Part shown: piece after piece, positions 37,707 to 47,236 of the stretch | How the letters are laid out: each line of letters starts with the position of its first letter | Position numbering within the stretch: the first letter of the stretch is position 1 | DNA from: Candidatus Poribacteria bacterium | Lineage (GTDB): Bacteria; Poribacteria; WGA-4E; UBA9662 | NCBI GenBank assembly: GCA_002709695.1 | Contig: PAQF01000006.1 | Span: 1 to 64,000, forward strand | Direction of reading: 5' to 3' | Length of the DNA: 64,000 bases | Made by a program: the position numbers and the translations under genes | Notes under the pieces: model-generated | The model's database searches: none | What the model was told of the DNA's origin: nothing | The model's input: only the letters and a program-made list of their open reading frames with translations

Positions 37707-37865
37707 AAAATCAAACTAAAATAGTTTTTCAGCTTTTCCCAGCATCGTGGCTTCTAAAGCCAGATCCTTAGGTGTGGAGGTTGTATAGAACAAACATGTT
37801 TTGACGAGAGGAAAAAACTGGAAATGGATATGTTTTGGACATGTTATTCTGATGTATAATGATTT

Positions 37866-37895
37866 GATCTGTTGATCTGTTGATCTGTTGATCTG
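37866..37895. repeat. short tandem repeat of GATCTGTT
   Basis: Three exact copies of GATCTGTT followed by GATCTG. It begins 5 bp after a TATAAT, in the leader of the PQQ-like gene. Such repeats can vary in number by slippage. Each copy carries a GATC (Dam-type) site. Confidence 0.8.
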
Positions 37896-37994
37896 GGGCT
37901 TAGGTCATCCTGATTTCTCCAATTTCATTAGGTTGGTTTGTTGTGCTTCATTTTAGAAAGGCTGGGAATTAACTTTGATTTTTTGACAAAAATT

Positions 37995-39353
37995 ATGCTT
38001 AAGCTACTCGTATGTACACTTATATTATTTATTTTGGTTTTGACCGAATTGGTAGCTGAAGACTGGCCTCAATGGCTGGGAGTGAATCGGGATGCTGTAT
38101 GGCAGGAAACTGGAATTATCAATACGTTTGACGAATCTAAACCTGAATTAATATGGAAAACAGAAATTGGTGGAGGATATTCAGGTCCCGCTGTTTCTGA
38201 TGGTCGGGTTTTCGTTATGGATCGTGTGGGACATGATACGGAATTGAAGGACGGTGGTTTGCTGCATACCGGAGAACCTCCTGGAAACCTCAACTTCGTC
38301 AAACGTATGTTAGCAGGTTTCGAACGTGTGCTGTGTCTCCAAGAGAAAACTGGCCGGATCATCTGGGAATATAAATATGATTGCCCATATAGGTCGGTTG
38401 CTATTTATGCTATAGGTCCACGTGCAACACCAACCGTTGATGAAGATCGGGTATATACACTTGGATCTGAAGGGGACCTGTTATGTTTGGCCGTAGAAAC
38501 TGGAAACTTATTATGGTCACGTAAACTCCGAGTTGAGTTTGAGGCTTCTACTCCAGAATGGGGTTTTTCTGCCCATCCACTTGTTGATAACAGCAAGCTA
38601 ATTTGTATGGTCGGCGGGGAAAATTCTACAGTGGTAGCTTTTGACAAACTCACGGGAAAAGAAATATGGCGCAGTGGTAACGCGAAACAACCCGGATATT
38701 GTGCACCAACAATCTACACACTGGGTGGAAAACGCCAACTCATTGTGTGGGATAGTGACCGACTACGTGCTCTCAATCCGGAAACCGGAAAACCTTACTG
38801 GGAACTGGACATCAAGCCAACGTTCTCGATGTCCATCGGGGTTCCACAACATGAAGGAAATAGGTTGTTTGTAATGAGTTACTCTCATGTCTCGGCTATG
38901 GTTGAAGTCGCTGAAGATGGTAATGGTGCTGAGGTTATTTGGCGTGGTGATACGACACGAGGTATGGGAGGCGTTTTCAACACAGCAACTATTCGGAACG
39001 GCTATGTCTATGGTTGTGACCAAAACGGTCGCTATATGTGCATTAGTTTAGATGATGGTCAGCGTAAATGGTCCACTTTTGAACCTTCAACTGGGTTTCG
39101 GCCAGCGAGCTGGGCAAACGTATTTACTGTTCAGAATGGAGACAATTACTGGTTATTCAATGACCTGGGGGATGTAATGATTGCCAAGATGAATCCACAG
39201 AACTTTCGTATGGTTAGCAAAACACATTTGATCGAACCTACACATAGGGTAGGCAGCCGAATGGTGGTGTGGTCTCATCCAGCGTTGGCGAACGCTTGCG
39301 TTTTTATCCGAAACGATGAGGAAATTCGCTGTTATAACGTAGCACAACAGTAA
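37995..39353 (+). CDS. exported PQQ-like beta-propeller protein
   Basis: 452 residues, started at ATG 37995, which gives a signal peptide (LKLLVCTLILFILVLTELVA) directly before EDWPQWLG. Blades show the motif ALNPETGKPYWE, VETGNLLWSR and KLTGKEIWRSGN. It is a second PQQ-like or BamB-like propeller, separate from the one at 25227-26825. A longer TTG reading from 37938 is less likely. No clear ribosome site is seen. It is followed by a decayed enolase-family gene. Confidence 0.85.
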   Translation: MLKLLVCTLILFILVLTELVAEDWPQWLGVNRDAVWQETGIINTFDESKPELIWKTEIGGGYSGPAVSDGRVFVMDRVGHDTELKDGGLLHTGEPPGNLNFVKRMLAGFERVLCLQEKTGRIIWEYKYDCPYRSVAIYAIGPRATPTVDEDRVYTLGSEGDLLCLAVETGNLLWSRKLRVEFEASTPEWGFSAHPLVDNSKLICMVGGENSTVVAFDKLTGKEIWRSGNAKQPGYCAPTIYTLGGKRQLIVWDSDRLRALNPETGKPYWELDIKPTFSMSIGVPQHEGNRLFVMSYSHVSAMVEVAEDGNGAEVIWRGDTTRGMGGVFNTATIRNGYVYGCDQNGRYMCISLDDGQRKWSTFEPSTGFRPASWANVFTVQNGDNYWLFNDLGDVMIAKMNPQNFRMVSKTHLIEPTHRVGSRMVVWSHPALANACVFIRNDEEIRCYNVAQQ

Positions 39354-39544
39354 CAACCGTTTCATACCTGAGAAGATTATGAATTTGGCTCAGTATCTTC
39401 GCACAGTCTGTTGACACAAATAGTAGAAATAGAAATAAGTTGGTTGTAATTTGAAGCAGTACAGGTATGTGTTTCCAAGAAACAGGTTGTTGATGTTGTC
39501 AAAGAATTCGGTCAAATTTTTTGTGATGACCAGACTTCCATAGA

Positions 39545-40179
39545 CAAATACTGTAGGTACCGTCGGAGAAATCCGAGATGCCGTGGGGCCAACCATCGAT
39601 ATCGCTGTCGACTTGCATGGAGCATTTCTGCCTGCGGTTGCTGTTCCAATCATCAAAGCACTGGAACCGCTGCATCCCGCATGGATTGAGGATCCATGTC
39701 AGTGCGAGAGCTACGATGAAATGGCTCGAATTGCCTAGGGAACCAGTATTCCAATCGCGACAGGTGAGCGTGTTTTTACCCGCTGGGCGTTCCGAAAACT
39801 TCTGGAACGTGGTGCAGCCAAGATTTTGAATCCTGACCCTTTGCATGTAGGTGGAATTTTTGAGACACGTTTCATCGCCGCCATGACAGAGATGCACTAT
39901 GCAGGTGTGGCACCACACTGTCCACTAGGTCCCATCGCTCTGGCGGCTTGTCTACAGTTGGACGCTATGATGCCTGATTTTGTATCCCAGGAACATGTCA
40001 CACTTGGCCAAGGTTACCTCAAGGAACCGTTCGTTCCAGTGGATGGTTATCTGCCTATTCCTGATAAACCAGGGTTAGGTATTGAGCTTGATGATGAAGC
40101 GATAGCAGACAAACTCGGTGCCATTGTCCGTCCGCAAGTTCCTTTACATCCGGAAGATGGTACAGTCATTGATTGCTAA
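39545..40179 (+). pseudogene. C-terminal part of an enolase-superfamily (mandelate racemase type) enzyme
   Basis: The frame is open from about 39545 and carries VGTVGEIRDAVGPTIDIAVD with Asp and Glu ligands (DLHG, IEDPC, ATGER) and the late His (APHCPLGP), as in the mandelate racemase / galactonate dehydratase group. An in-frame TAG at 39736-39738 breaks it, and the N-terminal domain is absent; a stop closes the frame just upstream. The coding then runs to TAA 40177-40179. It is non-functional. It lies between a PQQ propeller and an oxidoreductase gene, so a sugar-acid catabolic locus may once have been here. Confidence 0.75.
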
Positions 40180-40422
40180 TCCTACTGAAGTTGGTGCCTG
40201 ACCAACTAGACATGGTATCTAAGTATATTCGAACTTCATATCTGTAGCAATCAACCAGAAAACAGGAGATATGCTTTACACACTTGGTTATTAGCTGGTT
40301 GGTAAAGATAACGGTCTCTGTTTCATAAATTCAACCTGAAATTGCGAAGTGGTTTTCCTATAGAGAGCATGCTAAAATGATAATTATTAAAACAGAAACA
40401 TTAATCTTGAAAGGGGGGCGAG

Positions 40423-41469
40423 TTGAAACTTAGAGTTGGTATCATCGGATGTGGACGTATTGCCAGCACAATTGATAACGAATTACAAAAACCTCGTCGT
40501 GGCGGTATTATCCTTCCTCTCTCTCACGCTGGTGGTTATGCACTGGTTGATGAAACAGAGATTGTTGCTGCTTGCGATGTCGTAGAAGAAAAACTGGAAA
40601 CATTTCAAAGTCGATGGAATGTCCCTACAGGATATCATGATTACCGTGAATTGATTGACAAAGAAGATCTGGATATTCTCAGCATCACAACCAGGCCAGA
40701 ACAACATGCTGAATCGTTGATTTACGCTGCAGAACAAGGTATTAAGGGTATATTTGTCGAGAAACCGTTATGTTGCTCGTTATTGGAAGCAGATGCAATC
40801 CGTGATGCTTGTGAACGTAATGGAGTGATGTTGGAATTTGGACCTCCCAGGCGTAACTGGGCAGTTTATCGTCAAGCACATCAATTAATTACTGAGGATA
40901 AACTTGGAGCGGTAAAGTCAGTCGTAGGTTTTTCTGGAAACAGTATTGGAGGACACTTTTTAGACACTTTACTTTACTTGTTGGGAGATCCTGAGTCCCT
41001 CATTTCGATCCGTGGTACTTTGGGAGATCTTCATCCGGCTGAAGATGATGATTCGAACATGCGATTTGTAAGGGACACGGGTATCAGAAATGCTTTGATT
41101 GAATTTGGAAATGGAACGACAATTCACGTGGCGGATACAGGTATTGGTTATGATACCGAAGTGGTTTGTCAGGGAGGTATTATCCGTGTTCAAAACGATG
41201 GGGAAACCCTCCATGTTCGTAAGAAAGATGGCGGAAACCAAGCATATGATCCCCTTACAATCGAGCCAGTTACACCATGGAGTGGAACTGTGCTTAAAAT
41301 TCGTGAATTAATTAATTCCATTCAGACTGGTGTTCCTGGTCCGAGTAATTTGCGGATAGCTCTATTGAGTACAGAAATCGGTTTTGGTCTTTACGAATCA
41401 CATCTGTGTGGTGGACTTGCCGTTGAACCACCAGTTCCAAACCGCGAACGTTGGGTTTCAAGTTGGTGA
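40423..41469 (+). CDS. Gfo/Idh/MocA family oxidoreductase (TTG start)
   Basis: 348 residues. The NAD(P) loop is VGIIGCGRIA (5-14), and the EKP motif is intact at 113-115 (FVEKPLCCS). The start is TTG at 40423, directly behind a strong AAAGGGGGGC site; the next ATGs are deep in the gene. An extended -10 element (TGCTAAAAT, 40370-40378) lies about 45 nt upstream. Residues LRKPRRGGIILPLSHAG-type insertion at 21-38 differs from the other copy at 7433, so substrates probably differ. It follows an enolase-family remnant. Confidence 0.9.
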   Translation: MKLRVGIIGCGRIASTIDNELQKPRRGGIILPLSHAGGYALVDETEIVAACDVVEEKLETFQSRWNVPTGYHDYRELIDKEDLDILSITTRPEQHAESLIYAAEQGIKGIFVEKPLCCSLLEADAIRDACERNGVMLEFGPPRRNWAVYRQAHQLITEDKLGAVKSVVGFSGNSIGGHFLDTLLYLLGDPESLISIRGTLGDLHPAEDDDSNMRFVRDTGIRNALIEFGNGTTIHVADTGIGYDTEVVCQGGIIRVQNDGETLHVRKKDGGNQAYDPLTIEPVTPWSGTVLKIRELINSIQTGVPGPSNLRIALLSTEIGFGLYESHLCGGLAVEPPVPNRERWVSSW

Positions 41470-42261
41470 GTCTCCTACTTTTAGGCGGACTTAACAAGGG
41501 AGCTTCTACTATAGTCAGACGAACCATTCTCTGGACAACTGGATTTGGAGACCTTGGCTGAGCTGCTGAAACTAATATCTAATTGGTCTCAGCTGGGAAT
41601 CTAGCACCACTCAACATTGTAATAAAGTGGTCATTATAAAAAGTAGTCGGGGGAAATTTTTAGTCCGAAGTCCAATGGTCTCTCAGTTTTTTTCAGTATT
41701 TTCCCTGAAACCATTGGTTAAATAGTGGCTGGTTCACTATTAAGTTTTTTTGCTAGTCAAGGATACTGATGATGTTTTTACTTCCCTGCGAGTTTAGTTC
41801 TACCAGTTTTTTGTCCTGTTTGTCTATTCATGTAGTGTGTTTTGGTTTATATATGCGCGTGGCTGCGGTTTGATTGGACTTTACTAGAAAGTTTGCCTTT
41901 GATATTTCAACTGTTTTGGTCATAACTAATCTATGTGTACTTGTTGTATGCCCTGAACAGAGCTTCGCTGAAAACCGTACTTCTCTCCTTAAATTTCTAA
42001 CGTTTTCCACGGCTACTGTTAATGTTGGTAAATAGAGGTAGGATTAAGGATAGAAAAATGCAGTTAAGCCCATGAGAATGCAAACGAATTGCTACTGTTT
42101 CCATCAGTTAATATTGCATACAGAATTAGGTTGGGACTTTAGGCTTGACCTTTCACCTTGTATGAAGGATGGATTATGTAAACAGGTGTACTTGAAGCGT
42201 AAGATAATACCATAACAACAGTTAGCGAAAACAAGCTGGACCATGGTCTTTCAATACTAAA
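41470..42261. other. intergenic, about 790 bp, nothing recognised
   Basis: No supported gene. A small minus-strand frame (41828-42010) has no ribosome site and a composition unlike real genes here. Between 41640 and 41740 there are T-rich stretches, but no clean terminator. Confidence 0.4.
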
Positions 42262-43083
42262 TCATGCTGGATCTGCACCCATTTCAGTTAATAATTTATT
42301 GACAATTTGCTTCCGATGTTGGAATCCTGCTACTTGTATTAGTTCACATATATCCTCGTTAAGCTTATCTTTGTGTTCTTCGATAGGTTGTACCTCTGGC
42401 GACCAAGAGGCATAAGATGTACTATAACGAACAAAAACCGTAAGCCGTGGGGTTTCAAGCGTCCATCGTCGTGCTCCATGGCAGAGAGCTTCAGTAAACA
42501 ATACGACATCTCCCGCTTTGGGTGTCACATTAACGACTTGCGGAGGGTCGCTGTAAATATTTATGTTTGAGGGTTTGGGAAAATGGGATTTGTGGCTGCC
42601 AGGCACACAGACGAAACCAGACCCCGCTGGAACATCAACCAGCGAGACAGCAGCATTTAGAAAAGTCGCAAACACCTTGTTATCTGCAACCTGATAATCG
42701 TTGGCAGGGTTTCTCCATCCTCCATCAAATCCTCCATGAAATCCTACTTCATCTGATTCTTTGGTGTTTTGGGTTAAAGAAACTGCCAGCAATTTCGGAC
42801 AATTTCCTGTCAGATGTAAAACACAACGCATAATTTCACCATTGAGCGCCAGCCTTTGGAAAACGGCGTCACCATAGTGTGCATTAACAATAGACCGGGG
42901 AAGGTCTGGATAATCAACAGGATCACGATAAGAACGCAGTGGTGTAGACAGTTGACTGTCCGGTAAAGCCTGCCACTGGTTTGCCAATTCTACCATCCGT
43001 TGGACATCCTTTGTGGGAATTGCTTCCTTCAGGACAATATATCCGAATAAATCAAAATGCCATTTCTCTTCTTCGGTCATCAT
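42262..43083 (-). CDS. PhyH-family protein with HGG in place of HxD
   Basis: 273 residues of PhyH-type jelly-roll fold (EEKWHFDLFGYIVLKEA start). The distal iron-binding His202 (ALCHGARR) and 2-oxoglutarate Arg213 (ETPRLTV) are present. The first ligand site reads His116-Gly-Gly (VGFHGGFDGG), so the usual Asp two residues after His is missing. Asp120 is the nearest carboxylate. In Fe/2-oxoglutarate halogenases the Asp is replaced by a small residue, so halogenation is possible, but a shifted ligand or loss of activity is equally open. AAGGA lies 7 nt before the ATG at 43083. It has no operon partner. Confidence 0.85.
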   Translation of the reverse strand: MMTEEEKWHFDLFGYIVLKEAIPTKDVQRMVELANQWQALPDSQLSTPLRSYRDPVDYPDLPRSIVNAHYGDAVFQRLALNGEIMRCVLHLTGNCPKLLAVSLTQNTKESDEVGFHGGFDGGWRNPANDYQVADNKVFATFLNAAVSLVDVPAGSGFVCVPGSHKSHFPKPSNINIYSDPPQVVNVTPKAGDVVLFTEALCHGARRWTLETPRLTVFVRYSTSYASWSPEVQPIEEHKDKLNEDICELIQVAGFQHRKQIVNKLLTEMGADPA

Positions 43084-43685
43084 TTGAAAATCCTTGGTAT
43101 CTACAAAATTTCATATCGTGATTATAGCACCATCTGTAATCAACACAACAGTACAAGTTACATTTTCCCATTATTAGGCTGTAAACTACGGGCAACCGTG
43201 TCCCCATCCCCTTTTTAGCTTATTAAAAACTTTGGAGTTTGATATAATGTTACTGCCTGAAAATTAATCTGTGAAAACTTCCGAGAACCGGAATTTTCGT
43301 TAAATGACCTTAAACCGCTGTATCATTATCCCGTTTGAGATTTAGTAATCTTGAGAAAATCAGTGTAGTCGCCGCGTATCCAGGTGTATCTCTGGTTGGT
43401 TAACTGTCACAATATCCACATTTTCCAGAGATAGTTGTTCTTGGATTTGTTATTAGCACCTTTATAAATACGTACACCTTAGTTTTGCTGTTGGAATGGG
43501 AAAAATTGAGACTGTTACCCGGTACTATCCCCATTTACATGGATGTGTATGTGGTAATAATTAGACGCACCACATAATTATTATTTTGTAATCATGTTAT
43601 GAGATTACAAAATTGTAACTGTTTCCAACCAACTTAAACGACTGTCGTTTTCAAGCTTGACTGGAGGATGTTGCAGGAGGTATGA
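43084..43685. other. divergent intergenic, about 600 bp
   Basis: No supported gene. It contains an extended -10-like TGATATAAT at 43240-43248 and the inverted repeat at 43584-43612. The crystallin-like gene has AGGAGGT at 43676. Confidence 0.4.
43584..43612. promoter_or_regulatory. inverted repeat TTTTGTAATC / GATTACAAAA
   Basis: A perfect 10-bp inverted repeat with a 9-nt centre, about 75 bp upstream of the crystallin-like gene. The symmetry and AT-rich arms suit a repressor-type operator. A terminator is less likely. Confidence 0.4.
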
Positions 43686-45092
43686 ATGTCAGCTTCTAAA
43701 CCAAGACTTATTGCCGAAGTGTTTGAGCATCTCAATTTTGGTGGGAGACGTGGTTATGTCATTAAACCCATTGCTTTCACCGCCGATATCGGGTTTCAGG
43801 ATAACATCTCCTCTGTCAAAGTTTACAAGGGACCTGGTTTCGATGCCAGTCCCAACTATAAACTGATTCTTCATGAACATTGGAATTTCCAGGGCCGACA
43901 ATTGGTTTTGGGACCTGGATTCTATCCTAATATTCATGACATGATTTATAATTTCAAAGATACGATTTCTTCTGTTAGTTTCGGTTCGGTTCAGAGAGCA
44001 TCTGGTCCCGAATGGGGAACAGTACCATTGATTGTGGAGTGTTACGAGCATGCCGAATTTAGTGGTCGTAACATCACCGTTTTGCGTGATGTGTCTCACA
44101 CTGGCAGCTTGGGGTTACACGATAGCATCTCTTCCATTCGTATTATTAAAGGTCCCGATTTTCCTGCCCAAGGAGCTGAAGTGACATTTTTTGAGCATGT
44201 TGATTTCGAGGGTTCCAAACTGACAATTCGTATGGAAGCAACGGATCGTAAAAAGGAAATACCTAATTTCCATTATTTGCCACAGAAATTCAATGATGTT
44301 GTATCTTCAATCAAAATAGAAGGATGGTCGTCTTCAGCTGAGTTTACCGATATGGTGTTTGAGGATGAATTTATTGGTAATAGTATGCGTCCGGAATGGC
44401 GATGGGAAGATCCTCAAGGTGGAGGTCATTGGACTGAACGTCAAGGGTATTTGGAAATGCGTGCTGAACCAGGACAAGACCTATGGCATGGTGCCCCCGG
44501 CGGAAACCTGAATGCCCCACGTTTGCTCTTACCCGTGGAAGGAGATTTTACCGCTGAATGCAGGATACGTTTGTCCGCGGACAAGAAGGAGCATGGAGGA
44601 TTAATTGTCTGGAAAAACCCGCAGGCTTTTGTCAGGTTGGAAAAAACATCAGGACCACATGCCTTTCGTGGTGACATCCGGTTTGAAAGACATGTTAATG
44701 GAGTTTTTACACTGGTTGGACGCGGAAAAGGAGTTAATCAGCGCATGTCGCAGTTAGGTCCAATCCCTGTTCGGTTCACTGAACTTTACTTAAGATTGGA
44801 AAGGAAAGGCCACCAATTTACTGGATATGTCAGCGATGATGGTATACGCTGGATTGGTTGTGGTCAAACCAACGTTAGTATGGGGGATCCGGTTGAAGTC
44901 GGACTTCATGCTTTGTGTCCAGGCAACATTCCGCCTACCCTGACACAATTTGAGTATTTCCGTGTGTTCAAACGGAAAGGTGAATTACTAGAACAACGTT
45001 TGTTACCCGGAAACACTCAAGCCTTAACAGAGCAGGATTTCAGAAGAAGACAACAACTGGAAAGAAGTCGCGTTATGCGTGATCTTCGTTGA
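43686..45092 (+). CDS. beta/gamma-crystallin plus DUF1349 domain protein
   Basis: 468 residues. Residues 6-210 form four Greek-key motifs (two beta/gamma-crystallin domains). The calcium-type signature N/D-N/D-x-x-S/T-S is fully canonical only in the fourth (NDVVSS, 203-208); the other three read QDNISS, KDTISS and HDSISS. Residues about 220-440 form a DUF1349-like jelly-roll (FEDEFIGNSMRPEWRWEDPQ, then RLEKTSGP and TLTQFEYFRVF), a fold found in glycosyl-hydrolase accessory domains. There is no signal peptide. The start ATG 43686 is behind AGGAGGT. Bacterial beta/gamma-crystallins bind Ca and often stabilise extracellular or stress proteins. The combination suggests glycan binding, but this is inference. 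Confidence 0.85.
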   Translation: MSASKPRLIAEVFEHLNFGGRRGYVIKPIAFTADIGFQDNISSVKVYKGPGFDASPNYKLILHEHWNFQGRQLVLGPGFYPNIHDMIYNFKDTISSVSFGSVQRASGPEWGTVPLIVECYEHAEFSGRNITVLRDVSHTGSLGLHDSISSIRIIKGPDFPAQGAEVTFFEHVDFEGSKLTIRMEATDRKKEIPNFHYLPQKFNDVVSSIKIEGWSSSAEFTDMVFEDEFIGNSMRPEWRWEDPQGGGHWTERQGYLEMRAEPGQDLWHGAPGGNLNAPRLLLPVEGDFTAECRIRLSADKKEHGGLIVWKNPQAFVRLEKTSGPHAFRGDIRFERHVNGVFTLVGRGKGVNQRMSQLGPIPVRFTELYLRLERKGHQFTGYVSDDGIRWIGCGQTNVSMGDPVEVGLHALCPGNIPPTLTQFEYFRVFKRKGELLEQRLLPGNTQALTEQDFRRRQQLERSRVMRDLR

Positions 45093-45104
45093 TAAACCTA
45101 CCTA

Positions 45105-45149
45105 TTTTCTGTCATTCGGCTGCAAGATATCTGTAGAGAAGACAGAAAA
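45105..45149. repeat. inverted repeat between convergent genes
   Basis: TTTTCTGTC and GACAGAAAA separated by 27 nt, lying between the convergent crystallin-like and TPR genes. It may act as a weak bidirectional terminator. The long loop makes this uncertain. Confidence 0.35.
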
Positions 45150-45151
45150 CG

Positions 45152-47035
45152 TTAAATTCGCGAGCGTTCCCAGTTTTCTGGTTCTATCACATATTGTTCC
45201 AATGCCAATTCAACCTGTGCAAACATGCCCGACCAATTTCCAATTTCATGTTGTCGAAACAACTTCATCTGAGGATACCATAACGTATCTTCTCCATTCA
45301 GCATCCACCTCCAATCTGGTATGTGAGGTAGTAAAGTCCAAACATCTTGTCCCAGAGCTCCAGCCATATGTACAGTAGTATTGGAAGTTGAGATAACAAG
45401 GTCTAGTGCGGATATCTGTGCTGCAAAGTCATCAAGATTTTCCAACGGGACAACTTCTTCTTCTACATACATAAAGACGTTGTCTTTATCAGCATAATAT
45501 TCCTTGATCTCTTTACCAACATCTCCGTATTGTAGATTGATAAAGAAACAATCTTGTTGTGACAGAATTGGTGTCCAATCATCTAGCGAAGTACTCTTTT
45601 CTTTTCCTGTATACTGGTTAACACTTTTCCATGAGACACCAATCAACAACTTACCTTCAGCTAATTTTTTATATTTTTCTCTAAGTTCTCCTGTTCTTTT
45701 AGGACAAGCTTGTAAGTATGGATTTTTTTTTTGTTGGAAACTACCTATGTCAGGTCTTAACCATCGTCCCAAACTACCCATGGGTAGTTGATAATCAATA
45801 TCAGTGTCTAACAATTGAGTCTCTGGAAAATTGTATCGAGGGAAAAACTGAATATTTGGTAATGAACGTTGGAATAGAGTTACCAGGCGGGGATCACATT
45901 CGACCATAATATCAGCTTCAATTTGCAAGAGGTCAGTGAGTATGCTGGTGAACATGATTTCATCGCCAACACCTTGTTCAGCCCAAACTAGGATGGATTT
46001 ACCTTTCAGATGTGATCCATCCCAAATTGGTTGAGGGAAGTTTCTGTGCTCAAACGGAAAATCTTTACATAACCATCGACATTCGCATAACTCCCACCCT
46101 TTTTGGAAATCGCCTTTTTGCAGGAGAAGCATACCCAGATTTTTGTGGCCCTCGGCAAACTTTGGATTGGTAATGATAGCCTGTTCATAGGCCCAAACTG
46201 ATTTGTCAATATCTCCTTTAGCATGTAGGGATGCCCCAAGGTTATTATAAGCTTCTGGGTTGTCTGGTGAAATCTCAAGGGCTTGGTAATAAGAGGCAAT
46301 AGCTTCCTCGAAATCCCCTTTTTGATGCAAAATAACGCCTAAGTTATTATGAGCTGCGGCGTAAGTTGGTTTGCTTTCGACAGCTAGTTTGCAAGTACGA
46401 AATGCTTCTTCTAAATGTCCTTGATCTTTTAGTACGACCCCAAGGTTACTATAAGCTTCAGCGTAATCAGGTTGGATTTGTAAAGCTTGCTGATAAGCTT
46501 GAACTGATTCGTCTAGCTTACTTTGTGTATGCAGGGCATTTCCTAGATTGTTATAAGCCTTGGCATAATTAGGCTGGATTTGTAAGGCTTGCTGATAGGC
46601 TTGAACTGATTCGTCTAACTTACCTTGTTTTTGTAGGACATTCCCAAAATTATAGTAAGCTTCAGCGTAATCGGGTTGCAACTGCAAGGCTTTCTGATAG
46701 GCTTGAACCGATTCTTCCGGCTGGTCCTGATCTTGTAAAGCATTCCCTAAGTTATTAAAGAACGGGGCTTGATTTGGATCTATAGCTATGGCTTGAGTGA
46801 TTAAATCAATTGCTAACTGGCACTTGTTCTTTTGATAAGCAATAATACCTAAAAGGTGAAAGGCATCAGCATTTTGAGGGTCATCTGCTAGCACTTGTTG
46901 ATATAGTTTCTCTGCCTCAGCCAATTGTCCTGCTTGATGATAATCAACAGCCCTCTGTAACTTGGTGGTGATGTCAAGTGTTGGGTCAAAAGCTTCTTTA
47001 TGACCGGTATCACCTTGTTGTCGTTCTTCATTCAT
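45152..47035 (-). CDS. TPR-repeat glycosyltransferase-like protein
   Basis: 627 residues from ATG 47035 (MNEERQQG); a 16-residue upstream extension is less likely, since AGGA lies about 11 nt before this ATG. Residues about 40-340 contain eight or nine TPRs of the form A-Y-x-N-L-G, several nearly identical (QAYQQALQIQPNYAKAYNNL and QPDYAEAYSNL). The C-terminal part (about 350-620) resembles TPR-linked glycosyltransferases of the GT9/heptosyltransferase type: FPFEHRNFPQPIWDGSHLKG, GVSWKSVN, DLVISTSNTTVHMAGALG and PHIPDWRWM. It probably glycosylates proteins or surface glycans. The near-identical TPRs point to recent duplication. Confidence 0.87.
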   Translation of the reverse strand: MNEERQQGDTGHKEAFDPTLDITTKLQRAVDYHQAGQLAEAEKLYQQVLADDPQNADAFHLLGIIAYQKNKCQLAIDLITQAIAIDPNQAPFFNNLGNALQDQDQPEESVQAYQKALQLQPDYAEAYYNFGNVLQKQGKLDESVQAYQQALQIQPNYAKAYNNLGNALHTQSKLDESVQAYQQALQIQPDYAEAYSNLGVVLKDQGHLEEAFRTCKLAVESKPTYAAAHNNLGVILHQKGDFEEAIASYYQALEISPDNPEAYNNLGASLHAKGDIDKSVWAYEQAIITNPKFAEGHKNLGMLLLQKGDFQKGWELCECRWLCKDFPFEHRNFPQPIWDGSHLKGKSILVWAEQGVGDEIMFTSILTDLLQIEADIMVECDPRLVTLFQRSLPNIQFFPRYNFPETQLLDTDIDYQLPMGSLGRWLRPDIGSFQQKKNPYLQACPKRTGELREKYKKLAEGKLLIGVSWKSVNQYTGKEKSTSLDDWTPILSQQDCFFINLQYGDVGKEIKEYYADKDNVFMYVEEEVVPLENLDDFAAQISALDLVISTSNTTVHMAGALGQDVWTLLPHIPDWRWMLNGEDTLWYPQMKLFRQHEIGNWSGMFAQVELALEQYVIEPENWERSRI

Positions 47036-47236
47036 GAAAAGCAATCCTTTCTTTACTTTAATCCCTTGAAATTGAGGATGCACTTATTTTTAATTAACAA
47101 GATAACTTTGGTCATTAGCCAATTTAACTGGAGAATTTCTATTACCTCCTACCAAGTTTCTGCGATTGTCCTTAGAGGCTAAAAGTTGTGACCAACCTTA
47201 CACCTCTATCTTCAGATATAACTGTCTCTGTTAACA

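Larger units (their letters stand above)
37343..37994. other. divergent intergenic, about 650 bp
   Basis: No supported gene. It contains a perfect hairpin (37678-37706), a short tandem repeat (37866-37895) and a TATAAT at 37855-37860 that may serve the plus-strand PQQ gene with a leader of about 130 nt. A minus-strand stretch at 37440-37560 reads as a possible protein tail (TEPCIGTTNPPNYLAGQ) but has no start. Confidence 0.4.

Noticed and set aside
37866..37895. possible CRISPR array
   Set aside because: Eight-bp units without spacers; a simple tandem repeat.
39499..39918. antisense open frame over the enolase-family remnant
   Set aside because: It mirrors the coding bias of the opposite strand, and the plus strand has clear family motifs.
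41828..42010. small minus-strand frame
   Set aside because: No ribosome site, no domain, and a composition unlike real genes here.
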